In this document: piece by piece, positions 34,612 through 43,612 of the stretch
Layout: every line of letters starts with the position of its first letter
Numbering within the stretch: the first letter of the stretch is position 1
Origin: Salinimicrobium marinum
Lineage (GTDB): Bacteria; Bacteroidota; Bacteroidia; Flavobacteriales; Flavobacteriaceae
Length of the DNA stretch: 64,000 nt
Assembly: GCF_014651535.1 (NCBI RefSeq)
Contig: NZ_BMXB01000007.1
Coordinates: forward strand, 62,001-126,000
Direction of reading: 5' to 3'
The notes under the pieces: generated by a model
The model's database searches: none
The model's input: only the letters and a program-made list of their open reading frames with translations
What the model was told of the DNA's origin: nothing
Position numbers and translations under genes: made by a program

Positions 34612-36459
34612 ATGAAAAAACTTATTTTAAGTCTTAGCCTTTTAATGGCTTTTGGTGCGACAGCACAGAACAATACTTCCTATTGGCAACAGCATGCAAA
34701 TTACACCATGTCTGTTGATATGAACGTGAAGAATTTTCAGTACACCGGAAATCAGGAACTGGTCTATACCAATAATTCCCCCGACACGCTGAATAAGGTG
34801 TATTATCACCTCTTCTTTAATGCTTTCCAACCGGGAAGCGAGATGGATGTACGTTCAAGAACGATATCAGATCCCGACAGAAGGGTAGGAGACAGGATCT
34901 TCAATCTTACTCCGGAAGAACAGGGATATTTAAAGGTAAATTCTCTTACACAGGATGGAAACGATGTTCAATTTCAAGAAGTGGGAACGGTACTTGAAGT
35001 AACCCTGTCTGAACCTATTTTTCCTGGGGATAAAGTAACTTTTTCCATGGAATTTAAAGGTCAGGTGCCTGCACAGGTGCGTCGTGCAGGAAGAAACAGT
35101 GCAGAAGGAGTGGCACTTTCAATGACTCAATGGTATCCTAAGTTGGCAGAATATGATTTTCAGGGGTGGCATGCAGATCCTTACATTGGCAGGGAATTCC
35201 ATGGAGTGTGGGGTGATTATGATGTAAAAATAACTGTGGACAAAGATTATATTCTTGGAGCTACAGGATACCTTCAGAATCCTAATGAAATAGGATATGG
35301 GTATGAAGATGAAGGCGTAAAAGTAAAGAGGAAAAGAGGGGATAAATTGACCTGGCATTTCCTGGCACCACAGGTGCACGATTTTAGTTGGGCTGCAGAT
35401 CCCGAATATATTCACGACAAACTAACTGCGCAGGATGGGACCGTACTTCATTTTCTCTACAAAGACAATCCAGAAATCAAGGAAAACTGGAAAAATCTTC
35501 AGTCCAAAACAGAAGAATTATTACTATTTTTCAATGAGCATATAGGCCCATATCCATGGGATCAATATTCGGTGATTCAGGGTGGTGACGGCGGAATGGA
35601 ATACGCGATGTTAACGCTTATAACCGGAGAAAGAAGCTTTGGAAGTCTTGTTGGCGTTACTGCCCATGAACTGGCGCATGCCTGGTTCCAACATCTTATG
35701 GCTACCAATGAAAGTATTCATGAATGGATGGATGAAGGCTTCACCAGTTATATTTCAGATCTTGCCATGAACGAGGTGATGGACATGAACAGGGAAAATC
35801 CTTTTATGGGATCTTACCAGAGTTACCTTAGGCTTGCCACATCGGGTGTGGAACAGCCACAAACCACACACGCCGACAGATATACTTATAACGCAGCGTA
35901 TGGCGCTACAGCCTATTCTAAAGGAGCTGTTTTCTTAGCGCAGCTGGAATATGTTATTGGGAAGGAAAACGTTCAGAAAACCTTGAAGCGTTATTATGAT
36001 GAATGGAAATTTAAACATCCTACTCCTAACGATTTCATCAGGATAGCCGAAAAAGTTTCGGGAGCAGAACTGGATTGGTATTTACAGGACTGGACGCAAA
36101 CAACCAACACCATTGATTACGCTATCCAGACTGTAGAAGATACCGGAAACAAGACCGATGTTACCCTTCAAAGACTTGGGGTGATGCCAATGCCGGTAGA
36201 AGTGACTGTCACATATAAAGATGGTTCAGAAGAATTAATTTATATTCCGTTGCAGATGATGCGTTGGGAAAAACCTGCTGAAGATGGATCTAATCGTACG
36301 GTAAAAGAGGACTGGGCCTGGGCAATGCCTTCCTATACGTTTAGCATAGATAAATCAAAATCTGAAATTTCAAAAATGGAGATTGATGATTCACAGCTAA
36401 TGGCAGATATAGACAGGGAAAACAATGTATATGAAGCTCCCGAAACTACAGAAGATTAA
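34612..36459 (+). CDS. M1 family zinc metallopeptidase (aminopeptidase), exported
   Basis: The 615-residue product has a signal peptide (ends GATA-QN near residue 19), an N-terminal beta domain, the M1 substrate-anchoring motif GGMEY (327-331) and the zinc motif HELAH (352-356) with the third ligand Glu375 in WMDEGF. It would trim N-terminal residues from peptides in the periplasm. It follows the S8 protease gene after three bases and is the last gene of that operon, closed by a terminator at 36486. Catalytic residues are intact; specificity is unknown. Confidence 0.93.
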   Translation: MKKLILSLSLLMAFGATAQNNTSYWQQHANYTMSVDMNVKNFQYTGNQELVYTNNSPDTLNKVYYHLFFNAFQPGSEMDVRSRTISDPDRRVGDRIFNLTPEEQGYLKVNSLTQDGNDVQFQEVGTVLEVTLSEPIFPGDKVTFSMEFKGQVPAQVRRAGRNSAEGVALSMTQWYPKLAEYDFQGWHADPYIGREFHGVWGDYDVKITVDKDYILGATGYLQNPNEIGYGYEDEGVKVKRKRGDKLTWHFLAPQVHDFSWAADPEYIHDKLTAQDGTVLHFLYKDNPEIKENWKNLQSKTEELLLFFNEHIGPYPWDQYSVIQGGDGGMEYAMLTLITGERSFGSLVGVTAHELAHAWFQHLMATNESIHEWMDEGFTSYISDLAMNEVMDMNRENPFMGSYQSYLRLATSGVEQPQTTHADRYTYNAAYGATAYSKGAVFLAQLEYVIGKENVQKTLKRYYDEWKFKHPTPNDFIRIAEKVSGAELDWYLQDWTQTTNTIDYAIQTVEDTGNKTDVTLQRLGVMPMPVEVTVTYKDGSEELIYIPLQMMRWEKPAEDGSNRTVKEDWAWAMPSYTFSIDKSKSEISKMEIDDSQLMADIDRENNVYEAPETTED

Positions 36460-36485
36460 ATAATATTTCATTATCTCTTAATAAG

Positions 36486-36521
36486 AGGCTGTCTAAGGAA
36501 ACGTACACCTTTAGACAGCCT
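36486..36521 (+). terminator. Rho-independent terminator after the M1 peptidase gene
   Basis: AGGCTGTCTAA and TTAGACAGCCT form an 11-base-pair stem with a 14-base loop, followed by a run of T residues. Confidence 0.88.
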
Positions 36522-36575
36522 TTTTTTATGCAGTAAATAAATGAAGTATGTAATAAAAAAAAAGATTTCTATCCT

Positions 36576-36583
36576 TAATTTTG
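36576..36583 (+). promoter_or_regulatory. Candidate -7 element immediately upstream of rnpA
   Basis: TAATTTTG matches TAnnTTTG and ends only four bases before the rnpA ATG at 36588, which would place the transcription start at or next to the start codon (leaderless mRNA). Confidence 0.5.
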
Positions 36584-36587
36584 ACAC

Positions 36588-36962
36588 ATGAATGAAAGCT
36601 TCGGAAAAGACGAAAAACTCAAGAGCAAGATCTTAATAAGTCAGTTATTTGTAGAAGGAAAATCCCTCAACAAGTATCCGCTTAAACTGGTTTATCTTCC
36701 GGTTTCACGTCCCGGATTTGAAAATCATAAGACCGCTGTTTCGGTTCCTAAAAGGAATTTTAAAAAAGCAGTGGAACGTATTTTTTTGAAACGTCTCATG
36801 AGGGAAGCTTTCAGAAAAAATAAGTACCTTGTAACCAGCAACATGAATACAAAATATGCCTTCATGTTTATTTACACGGGAAGAGAAAAGCTTTCTTACC
36901 ACAAGTTATTTTCTGTTACCGAAGAATTGCTGAAAAGGTTTGCTGAAAAAGAATTAAAGTAG
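36588..36962 (+). CDS. rnpA: Ribonuclease P protein component
   Basis: The protein subunit of RNase P, which helps the RNA subunit mature tRNA 5' ends. The 124-residue product contains SVPKRNFKKAVER (52-64) and KRLMREAFRKNK (68-79), the central part of the family. The highly conserved RNxxKR box reads R-I-F-L-K-R (64-69): the Asn is Ile65 (codon ATT at 36780), one base from AAT, and the site is beside a run of seven T residues. As in many Flavobacteriia it is not next to rpmH/dnaA but directly upstream of an S41 protease gene (six bases apart). The family call is secure. Confidence 0.92.
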   Translation: MNESFGKDEKLKSKILISQLFVEGKSLNKYPLKLVYLPVSRPGFENHKTAVSVPKRNFKKAVERIFLKRLMREAFRKNKYLVTSNMNTKYAFMFIYTGREKLSYHKLFSVTEELLKRFAEKELK

Positions 36963-36968
36963 AATTGT

Positions 36969-38600
36969 ATGAAAGATCAGATTAAAAAAGTTGCTGTTTT
37001 GGGATGTGGAGTCGTGCTTTTTTTAAGCACTGTAAGCTATAAATCTGATTTTTTCGAAATAGCCAAACAAATAGAGATTTTCACCACCCTGTTCAAAGAA
37101 CTTAACATGAACTACGTGGATGAAACCAATCCTGCCGAATTGATGGATACGGCCATTAACTCCATGCTCCGGGATCTGGATCCTTATACCCATTACTGGA
37201 ACGAACAGGAAGTGCAGGCAGCAAAGATCAATAATCTGGGGGAGTACACAGGTATTGGAGCCACTGTGATGGTAAGGGATAATAAAATTATTGTAGTAGA
37301 GCCTTACAAAGATTATCCTGCCGATAAAGCAGGATTAAGGGCCGGAGATGAAATAATCAAGATTGGAGATGTAAGTATTGCTAATTTTGAAGAAGATGCA
37401 GGAGAACTGCTTAATGGAGCTCCAAATTCAATGGTAGAGATCACCTATAACCGCCAGGGAGAAACCAGGCTTACTACATTAAGTCGCGGTTCTATTGATA
37501 TAAAAGCCGTGCCTTATTACAAGTTATTAGAAGGCAATATTGGATATATTGTGCTGTCACAATTTAATAGAAATGCAACCAAAGAGACCATTCAGGCGTT
37601 AAAGGAGCTAAAAAATGACGGAGCAACCAGTATCATTCTGGATTTGAGAGGAAATCCAGGTGGATTACTTTCCGAAGCTATTAATGTTTCCAATATTTTT
37701 GTTCCTCAGGGCGAACTTATCACAACAACAAAATCTGCCGTTGAAAAGTATAACAAGGTGTATAAAACCACAAATCAGCCGGTTGATACGTCCATTCCCC
37801 TTGCAATTTTAATAAACGGCAGGAGTGCTTCTGCCAGTGAAATTGTGGCCGGTTCACTACAGGATCTTGATAGGGCAGTGATCCTGGGTGCACGTAGCTT
37901 TGGAAAAGGTTTGGTACAACGCCCCAAAGATCTCACCTATGGAACCCAGCTCAAGGTGACCATTTCCCGGTATTACACACCAAGCGGAAGATGTATCCAG
38001 GCACTTGATTATCGCAACAGAGACACAGAAGGAAACGCTGTAAGAATAAAGACTGACGAGTATAACGAATTTAGTACCCGCAATGGACGTAAAGTGTATG
38101 ACGGCGGCGGAATCCTGCCCGATATTTCCATGGAAACTTCGGAATACAGTAGCATTACCAATGCATTATTGCTTGAAAATGCCATTTTTGATTATGCCAC
38201 AGAATATTATTATAGCCATAATCTTGATAAGCCTGAAGATTTCGAATTTACTGATTCAGATTATACTGAATTCAAAAATTACCTGAAAACCAGCGGATTC
38301 AGCTATAAGACTATGACCGAAAAACATTTACAGGAAGCCTTTGAAACTGCAGAAGATGAAGGTTTTGACAATAAAATTTCGAACACTTATACAGAAATGG
38401 AGAAGATCATTGAGGAGGAAAAACGAATGGCACTAGACGAAAAAAAGGCTGAAATTACCAGCCTTATTTCCGATGAGATCATAAAAAGATATTTCTACAA
38501 AGAAGGTCTTTTTGAATATTCTGTACAGCAAAATCCTGAAATCCTTGAAGCTAAAAAGGTACTTTTAGACACGGGAAAATACAATAAGATTTTGCAGTAA
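36969..38600 (+). CDS. S41 family C-terminal processing protease
   Basis: The 543-residue product has one N-terminal hydrophobic segment (about 7-23, signal or anchor), a PDZ domain (about 95-165; YPADKAGLRAGDEIIKI) and the S41 catalytic domain with ILDLRGNPGG (223-232), NGRSASASE (catalytic Ser288) and SFGKG (Lys313), the Ser/Lys dyad with the normal 25-residue spacing. A long C-terminal helical tail follows. It would process periplasmic proteins, for example peptidoglycan hydrolases. It follows rnpA by six bases and is probably co-transcribed. Its stop at 38600 abuts the convergent acetyltransferase stop with no space for a terminator. Confidence 0.93.
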   Translation: MKDQIKKVAVLGCGVVLFLSTVSYKSDFFEIAKQIEIFTTLFKELNMNYVDETNPAELMDTAINSMLRDLDPYTHYWNEQEVQAAKINNLGEYTGIGATVMVRDNKIIVVEPYKDYPADKAGLRAGDEIIKIGDVSIANFEEDAGELLNGAPNSMVEITYNRQGETRLTTLSRGSIDIKAVPYYKLLEGNIGYIVLSQFNRNATKETIQALKELKNDGATSIILDLRGNPGGLLSEAINVSNIFVPQGELITTTKSAVEKYNKVYKTTNQPVDTSIPLAILINGRSASASEIVAGSLQDLDRAVILGARSFGKGLVQRPKDLTYGTQLKVTISRYYTPSGRCIQALDYRNRDTEGNAVRIKTDEYNEFSTRNGRKVYDGGGILPDISMETSEYSSITNALLLENAIFDYATEYYYSHNLDKPEDFEFTDSDYTEFKNYLKTSGFSYKTMTEKHLQEAFETAEDEGFDNKISNTYTEMEKIIEEEKRMALDEKKAEITSLISDEIIKRYFYKEGLFEYSVQQNPEILEAKKVLLDTGKYNKILQ

Positions 38601-39056
38601 TTATTTCTTGATCATGGCGATATGAGGGATGCCATCTTCAAGGTATCCTTTCCCAATTTGCTGAAAGCCGTGAGATTCGTAAAAATTCACAAGGTAGGTT
38701 TGTGCTGAAAGTTTTATAACGGCAGTATCATACTCTTCCTCTATCGCTTTTACAGAAGCCCTGAGAATTTCATGTCCATAATTCTCTTTTCGCGAATTTG
38801 CTTTGACCACAACCCTACCAATGGCAGCTTCTTCAAAATAAATACCGGGTGCAAAACAGCGTGTATAGGCAACCAGTTCTCCATTTCTGAATCCCATCAC
38901 GTGTAAAGCCTTACCATCTTTTCCGTCAATATCGAGATAGACACAATCCTGTTCTACCACAAAAACCTCAGAACGTAACTGAAGGAGATCGTATAATTCT
39001 GAAATATGAAGTTCTGAAAAAGATTTTATTTTAAGGTCTAATTCCTGTATGTTCAT
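38601..39056 (-). CDS. ElaA-like GNAT family N-acetyltransferase
   Basis: The 151-residue product matches the ElaA type of GNAT proteins: LYDLLQLRSEVFVVEQDCVYLDID near the N-terminus is the ElaA signature region, followed by the acetyl-CoA-binding strand and loop AIGRVVVKANSRKENYGHEI and the final NFYESHGFQQIGKGY. The acceptor substrate is unknown. The start codon overlaps the rpiB stop (TAATG), so translation is coupled to rpiB. It converges head to head with the S41 protease gene. Confidence 0.88.
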   Translation of the reverse strand: MNIQELDLKIKSFSELHISELYDLLQLRSEVFVVEQDCVYLDIDGKDGKALHVMGFRNGELVAYTRCFAPGIYFEEAAIGRVVVKANSRKENYGHEILRASVKAIEEEYDTAVIKLSAQTYLVNFYESHGFQQIGKGYLEDGIPHIAMIKK

Positions 39057-39487
39057 TAATTACAGGCAATTTTCCCCACCCTTGTGGCATGTCTTCCTCC
39101 TGCAAATTCGGTTTCAAGAAAAACTTTTACCATTTCCAACGCCTGTGCTTTTGAGGTATATCTTGCAGGAATACTTAAAATATTAGCGTTGTTATGCTCC
39201 CTGGCCAGTTCTGCTATCTCTTTGGTCCAGCAAAGGGCACATCTTATTCCCTGGTGTTTATTTGCAGTCATGGAAGCTCCGTTCCCGCTTCCACATATTA
39301 TTATACCTAAATCTACCTCTCCATTCTCAACATCCCTGGCCACAGGATGAACAAAATCTGGATAATCAACACTATCCTCACTGTCTGTTCCGTGATTGAT
39401 TACTTCAATATTTTTTGATTTTAAATATTCAGAAACAGCAAATTTATAATCAGTTCCTGCGTGGTCGTTTCCAATGGAAATTTTCAT
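39056..39487 (-). CDS. rpiB: Ribose 5-phosphate isomerase B
   Basis: This enzyme interconverts ribose 5-phosphate and ribulose 5-phosphate. Motifs: start MKISIGNDHAGTDYK, the DYPDFVHPVA segment, and CGSGNGASMTANKHQGIRC with the catalytic Cys. I chose the ATG at 39487 (143 residues) because homologues begin with this strand and because a -7 promoter element (39510-39517) lies between it and an upstream in-frame ATG at 39550. It forms a two-gene operon with the ElaA-like gene. Confidence 0.95.
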   Translation of the reverse strand: MKISIGNDHAGTDYKFAVSEYLKSKNIEVINHGTDSEDSVDYPDFVHPVARDVENGEVDLGIIICGSGNGASMTANKHQGIRCALCWTKEIAELAREHNNANILSIPARYTSKAQALEMVKVFLETEFAGGRHATRVGKIACN

Positions 39488-39509
39488 GATGTGTGGTTTT
39501 AATAGCTCA

Positions 39510-39517
39510 CAAAGGTA
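39510..39517 (-). promoter_or_regulatory. Candidate -7 element for rpiB
   Basis: The minus strand reads TACCTTTG (TAnnTTTG), 23 bases upstream of the rpiB ATG at 39487. This also argues against the longer start at 39550. Confidence 0.6.
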
Positions 39518-40021
39518 GAAAATAGGCTTATCAACTTCAATTTTATACATTGTTAATTAAATGTTACAAAGCCCTAAAAATAAAGGGATTATAAATACCT
39601 TCTTTTTGTTCATAAAATGAAACCAAAAAATAAAAACCAAATTTGGAAAGCCGGGAAAAAAATTCAATAGCCACTATTTTACGGGGAATCATAATTTTTA
39701 AGCAGGTAATTTTAGAAAACTTTTCAGCAGTAAAACCCAGCTTTTAAACATGAAAAAATATCTTTTTTATCCTCTTTTCCTATTCACACTTTCTTATGAA
39801 CAGTTGTTAATAAAGTCTTAAGATTATTTATAAATCAGGAGCTTAAGAGAGTAACAGCAGGTTAATAACCTGTTACCTAAATAAATCATCTTAAGGAGCA
39901 AGAAATAAAGCAAAAAGTTATTGTAGCTATTAACAGACTATAATAACAAGCATTTTAATTTTTAAAAAAAGAAAGAAAAAGAAAATAATATAATAGGTGT
40001 TAACAACTAAAAATAAAATGG
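39518..40021. other. Intergenic region between rpiB and the DUF2007 gene
   Basis: About 500 AT-rich bases without a convincing gene. A 23-codon frame starts at 39750 (signal-like but too short to support). A 15-base palindrome CAGGTTAATAACCTG at 39858-39872, nested in an outer GTAACA/TGTTAC repeat, is operator-like but has no assigned target. Confidence 0.55.
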
Positions 40022-40264
40022 CTAAACGATTTTAAGAGGAGAAGAAGTTTCATTGAAGGAATCCAAGATCTCTTTTGCTCTTGTAATATCTGCTGGATGA
40101 ACTTTAAGATGTATTCCTCCCAGGGCGTTGGAGTAAAATGGAAAAACGCCTACCATGGTTTCATTTTGAAAAAAGTGTTTTATGTGGGCTTTGTCCAATA
40201 GGAGTTTTAGTACCGCAAATTCATGCGGATAAGTGAATATGGCGAGGGTAACGAAATCTTTCAT
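40022..40264 (-). CDS. DUF2007 domain protein (putative signal-transducing, PII-like fold)
   Basis: The 80-residue protein fits the DUF2007 family: a start with FVTLAIFTYPHEFAVLKLLLDKAHI, the FFQNETMVG segment and a C-terminal GGIHLKVHPADITRAKEIL helix. Family members are small ferredoxin-like folds of unknown biochemical role, sometimes fused to other domains. It overlaps the stop of a 64-residue membrane protein gene upstream by four bases (ATGA), so the two form a small operon. No terminator is visible after it. Confidence 0.8.
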   Translation of the reverse strand: MKDFVTLAIFTYPHEFAVLKLLLDKAHIKHFFQNETMVGVFPFYSNALGGIHLKVHPADITRAKEILDSFNETSSPLKIV

Positions 40265-40455
40265 AGCTTATAGTTGCTACTAAAGATAACGAAATCTCCT
40301 GTAAAGGGATAGCTAAATAACGCTTCTTTAGGATAATGAGAGGTATTGGTGTGGTGATAAGTATTAAGAATACGGTGGATGTAAGAAACATATCCCAATA
40401 CGCCAATAACAAATATGAATTTGGACAATAAAGTAAGTTTAGTAGAATTATTCAT
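40261..40455 (-). CDS. Small hypothetical membrane protein
   Basis: The 64-residue product has one hydrophobic stretch (KFIFVIGVLGYVSYIHRIL, about 12-30) and a polar, aromatic-rich C-terminus. I do not recognise a family. Support for a real gene is its four-base ATGA overlap with the DUF2007 gene on the same strand and the ATG start after an AT-rich upstream region; a small membrane partner for the DUF2007 protein is plausible. Confidence 0.6.
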   Translation of the reverse strand: MNNSTKLTLLSKFIFVIGVLGYVSYIHRILNTYHHTNTSHYPKEALFSYPFTGDFVIFSSNYKL

Positions 40456-40696
40456 ATTTTAACCATTGAACTAACTGTTCTTTTTACATAAAAAGAAAAT
40501 ATGTGTTAAATTTAAGATGTTATTAAATACAATTTATTTAGAATGTTAAATTTTTATTTTTATACAAGCTTGGTTTTCAGGATAGGAGTACGGGAGACTA
40601 AAAAAGAGTATTAATTTACACTCCTGATTAAAAATATATTGACTAAAATATAGTAGTTAGTATATAAGCCGTAATTTTATCATTTAATAGGCAACA

Positions 40697-42898
40697 ATGA
40701 CGAGAAAGAGTAACAAAAAAAAGAATACCCCAAATACAGAAGATTTTACAAGAACAATATTGGGCATCCTGAGAAAAGATCCGGGACAGGCATTTAATTA
40801 TAAACAGATCGCTGCAAAAATAGGTGTAGATGATCCGGGTAGCAGAAATAAGATCATCCGGAATTTAGCACAACTTGCGGCTAAAAAGAAGGTTCAGGAA
40901 ATAGAACGGGGAAAGTTCCAGTTACTGGGCACAGATGATTATTACCACGGAATTGTGGATCTTACGGCCAAAGGAAGTGGTTATGTGGTGGTTGAAGAAC
41001 TGGAAGAGGATGTATTTATTCCTTCTACTAATCTTAATAAAGCACTAAACGGGGATGAAGTAGAGATCTATATCTACAAAAGAAGACGCAATAAGAAAAG
41101 TGAAGGAGAAGTAACCAAAATCATTCAAAGAAAGCGCACAGAATTTGTAGGAGTGCTTCAACTGAAAGAGAATTTTGGATTTGTAGCCATGTCCGATCCG
41201 AAAATGTATACCGATATTTTTGTTCAAAGGAATAAGATCGGAGATGCAAAAGATGGGGATAAGGTAGTGGTGGAAATGGAAGAATGGCCCGAAAAAGCCG
41301 ATTCTCCCTTCGGTAAAATTATTCAGGTGCTGGGTAAACCCGGAGAACACAATACAGAGATCCATTCTATTTTAGCTCAATACGGTCTTCCACATGAATT
41401 TCCGCAGGAAGTAGAAGATTTTGCCGCAACGATTGATACTTCCATTAAGGAAGAGGAGATTAGTAAAAGGAGGGATATGCGTGACGTACTTACCTTTACA
41501 ATCGATCCCAAAGATGCCAAGGATTTTGATGATGCATTGAGCTTTAGAAAACTGGAAAACGGAAACTTTGAAATTGGTATTCATATTGCCGATGTGGCTC
41601 ATTATGTACAACCGGGAACGATTCTAGATGAAGAAGCTTTTAACAGGGCAACCTCTGTTTATCTGGTAGACCGGGTAGTGCCAATGTTACCGGAAATTCT
41701 TTCCAATAATGCCTGTTCATTACGTCCAAATGAAGAGAAATATACTTTTTCTGCTGTTTTTGAAATGAATGAAAAAGCAGAAATTAAAGATCAGTGGTTT
41801 GGAAGAACAGTAACCTTTTCAGATGCACGTTTTGCTTATGAAGAAGCGCAGTATATAATAGAAACAACTGCCGGTGAAATCCCTGCAGATATTTCCATTT
41901 CGGGTGAATCATATCATGCTAATGACGCGGTTGTAAGTGCGGTTTTAGAAATGGATAAACTCGCCAAGATCATGCGGAAAGAACGGATGAAACATGGAGC
42001 TATTTCTTTTGACAAGGTAGAGGTGAAATTTGAACTGGACGAAAATAATGAACCAATTGGAGTCTTCTTTAAAACATCGAAAGATGCCAATAAATTAATT
42101 GAAGAATTCATGCTTTTGGCCAACAAGAAGGTAGCAGAATTCATAGGAAAACAGAAACCAAAGAAAACTTTTGTTTACCGTTGCCACGATGAACCCGATG
42201 ATGATAAGCTTGCTGCGCTTAAAACCCTGGTATCCAAATTCGGACATAAACTAACCCTGAAAGATAAAAAATCAGTGAGTCAGTCCCTTAACCGGTTACT
42301 GGAGGATGTGCAGGGTAAAAAGGAACAGAACCTTGTCGATACGCTGGCTATAAGAACCATGAGCAAAGCATATTATAGTACTGATAATATTGGCCACTAC
42401 GGACTCGCTTTCAGTCATTATTCCCATTTTACTTCACCTATTAGACGATATCCAGATGTTATGACCCACCGTCTTTTGCAGCAATATATTGAGGACAAAG
42501 CTTCAGCAAAAGAAGAAGAATACGAAGAAAAATGTAAGCATAGCAGCAATATGGAGAGCCTGGCAACCAGCGCAGAAAGAGATTCCATAAAATATATGCA
42601 GATCAAGTTTATGCAGGAGCATAATGAAGAGGAGTTTTTGGGCGTTATCTCGGGGGTGACAGAATGGGGTATTTACGTGGAAGTAATCGCCAATAAGTGT
42701 GAAGGAATGGTTCGTCTTAGAGATATAAGAGAAGATCATTATGATTATGACGAGGAGAATTATGCCATTGTGGGTAGAAAAACCAAGAAGGTATATCAGT
42801 TGGGAGATGAAGTTTATGTGAGCGTTAAAAATGCTGATTTAGTAAAAAGACATCTTGATTTTAATTTAATTGGGTCCAGAAATGAAGTTGAGAATTAA
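40697..42898 (+). CDS. rnr: Ribonuclease R (3'-5' exoribonuclease)
   Basis: RNase R degrades structured RNA processively from 3' ends. The 733-residue product has a basic N-terminus, an HTH-like segment (about 18-75), cold-shock domains (about 80-210), the RNB catalytic domain starting at about 260 with the metal-binding cluster DPKDAKDFDD (Asp270, Asp276, Asp278, Asp279), and a C-terminal S1 domain (about 640-725; FLGVISGVTEWGIYVEV). Length is normal. The 241-base AT-rich upstream region contains no exact -7 element. Its stop overlaps the next gene by 17 bases. Confidence 0.97.
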   Translation: MTRKSNKKKNTPNTEDFTRTILGILRKDPGQAFNYKQIAAKIGVDDPGSRNKIIRNLAQLAAKKKVQEIERGKFQLLGTDDYYHGIVDLTAKGSGYVVVEELEEDVFIPSTNLNKALNGDEVEIYIYKRRRNKKSEGEVTKIIQRKRTEFVGVLQLKENFGFVAMSDPKMYTDIFVQRNKIGDAKDGDKVVVEMEEWPEKADSPFGKIIQVLGKPGEHNTEIHSILAQYGLPHEFPQEVEDFAATIDTSIKEEEISKRRDMRDVLTFTIDPKDAKDFDDALSFRKLENGNFEIGIHIADVAHYVQPGTILDEEAFNRATSVYLVDRVVPMLPEILSNNACSLRPNEEKYTFSAVFEMNEKAEIKDQWFGRTVTFSDARFAYEEAQYIIETTAGEIPADISISGESYHANDAVVSAVLEMDKLAKIMRKERMKHGAISFDKVEVKFELDENNEPIGVFFKTSKDANKLIEEFMLLANKKVAEFIGKQKPKKTFVYRCHDEPDDDKLAALKTLVSKFGHKLTLKDKKSVSQSLNRLLEDVQGKKEQNLVDTLAIRTMSKAYYSTDNIGHYGLAFSHYSHFTSPIRRYPDVMTHRLLQQYIEDKASAKEEEYEEKCKHSSNMESLATSAERDSIKYMQIKFMQEHNEEEFLGVISGVTEWGIYVEVIANKCEGMVRLRDIREDHYDYDEENYAIVGRKTKKVYQLGDEVYVSVKNADLVKRHLDFNLIGSRNEVEN

Positions 42899-43580
42899 TT
42901 TAAATAATTTCAAAACCACCTTAGCCTGCTGTTTATTTATTGTTTCGGGAGCTGTTTTTGGGCAGGATATTTCGGCCCAGCTTTCAGATTTTAATGAATT
43001 GAAAGTTTTCAACGGGATAGAAGTTGTTTTAATACCTTCTGAAGAAAACAGGATAGAAATTACCGGACACAGTAAGGAAAAGGTAAAATATCAACATGTG
43101 GAAAACCGTTTGGAATTAAGGTTGTCCCTGGAGAATATTTGGACAGATGATAACACTCTTGTAAAAATATTTTTTAGAAAACTTCAGGTGATAGATGCTA
43201 ATGAAAGATCTGTAGTTCAGGTGGATGGTGAAATTGTGGGAACAAATCTCGTTTTCAGGGCGCAGGAAGGTGCTTCGGTTTTTGCAGGGATTGATGCTTT
43301 AAAGCAAAGTTCAAAAGCTGTTACGGGGGGACAGGTAAATCTTCATGGTAAAGTGAGGGAACAGGAGATCACGATCAATACCGGAGGCCAGTTTTACGGT
43401 AAAAAATTAATTTCAGAAAATACTGAGGTTTCTATTAGCGCAGGTGGAAACGCCGAAGTATCTGCCGAAACTTATTGTAAGGCAACTGCCAAACTTGGAG
43501 GTACTATTTTAGTTTTCGGAAATCCCGAACAACTGGATAGAAAGACCAGTTTTGGAGGCAGCATTAAGAAGATGAACTAA
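42882..43580 (+). CDS. Head GIN domain (DUF2807) exported protein
   Basis: The start at 42882 gives 232 residues with a signal peptide (hydrophobic FKTTLACCLFIVSGAVF, cleavage near FGQ) followed by the DUF2807 beta-helix fold: FNELKVFNGIEVVLIPSEE is the typical opening, then repeated short strands with Gly/Asn turns. Such proteins are periplasmic or cell-surface adhesin-like in Bacteroidota with no defined activity. It begins within the last 17 bases of rnr, in a different frame, implying coupled expression. An upstream ATG at 42870 in frame would spoil the signal peptide. Confidence 0.82.
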   Translation: MKLRINLNNFKTTLACCLFIVSGAVFGQDISAQLSDFNELKVFNGIEVVLIPSEENRIEITGHSKEKVKYQHVENRLELRLSLENIWTDDNTLVKIFFRKLQVIDANERSVVQVDGEIVGTNLVFRAQEGASVFAGIDALKQSSKAVTGGQVNLHGKVREQEITINTGGQFYGKKLISENTEVSISAGGNAEVSAETYCKATAKLGGTILVFGNPEQLDRKTSFGGSIKKMN

Positions 43581-43585
43581 AATGC

Positions 43586-43593
43586 TACATTTG
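43586..43593 (+). promoter_or_regulatory. Candidate -7 element for the LysE-type gene
   Basis: TACATTTG matches TAnnTTTG, 20 bases upstream of the ATG at 43613 and just after the DUF2807 stop, giving the exporter gene its own promoter. Confidence 0.5.
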
Positions 43594-43612
43594 TGAAAAC
43601 TAAAAGTTCGTA

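Noticed and set aside
39488-39550. ATG start for rpiB at 39550
   Set aside because: Homologues start at MKISIGNDHAG and a -7 element lies between the two candidate starts.
39750-39821. 23-codon frame with a signal-like N-terminus in the rpiB spacer
   Set aside because: Too short, no partner gene and no conserved feature.
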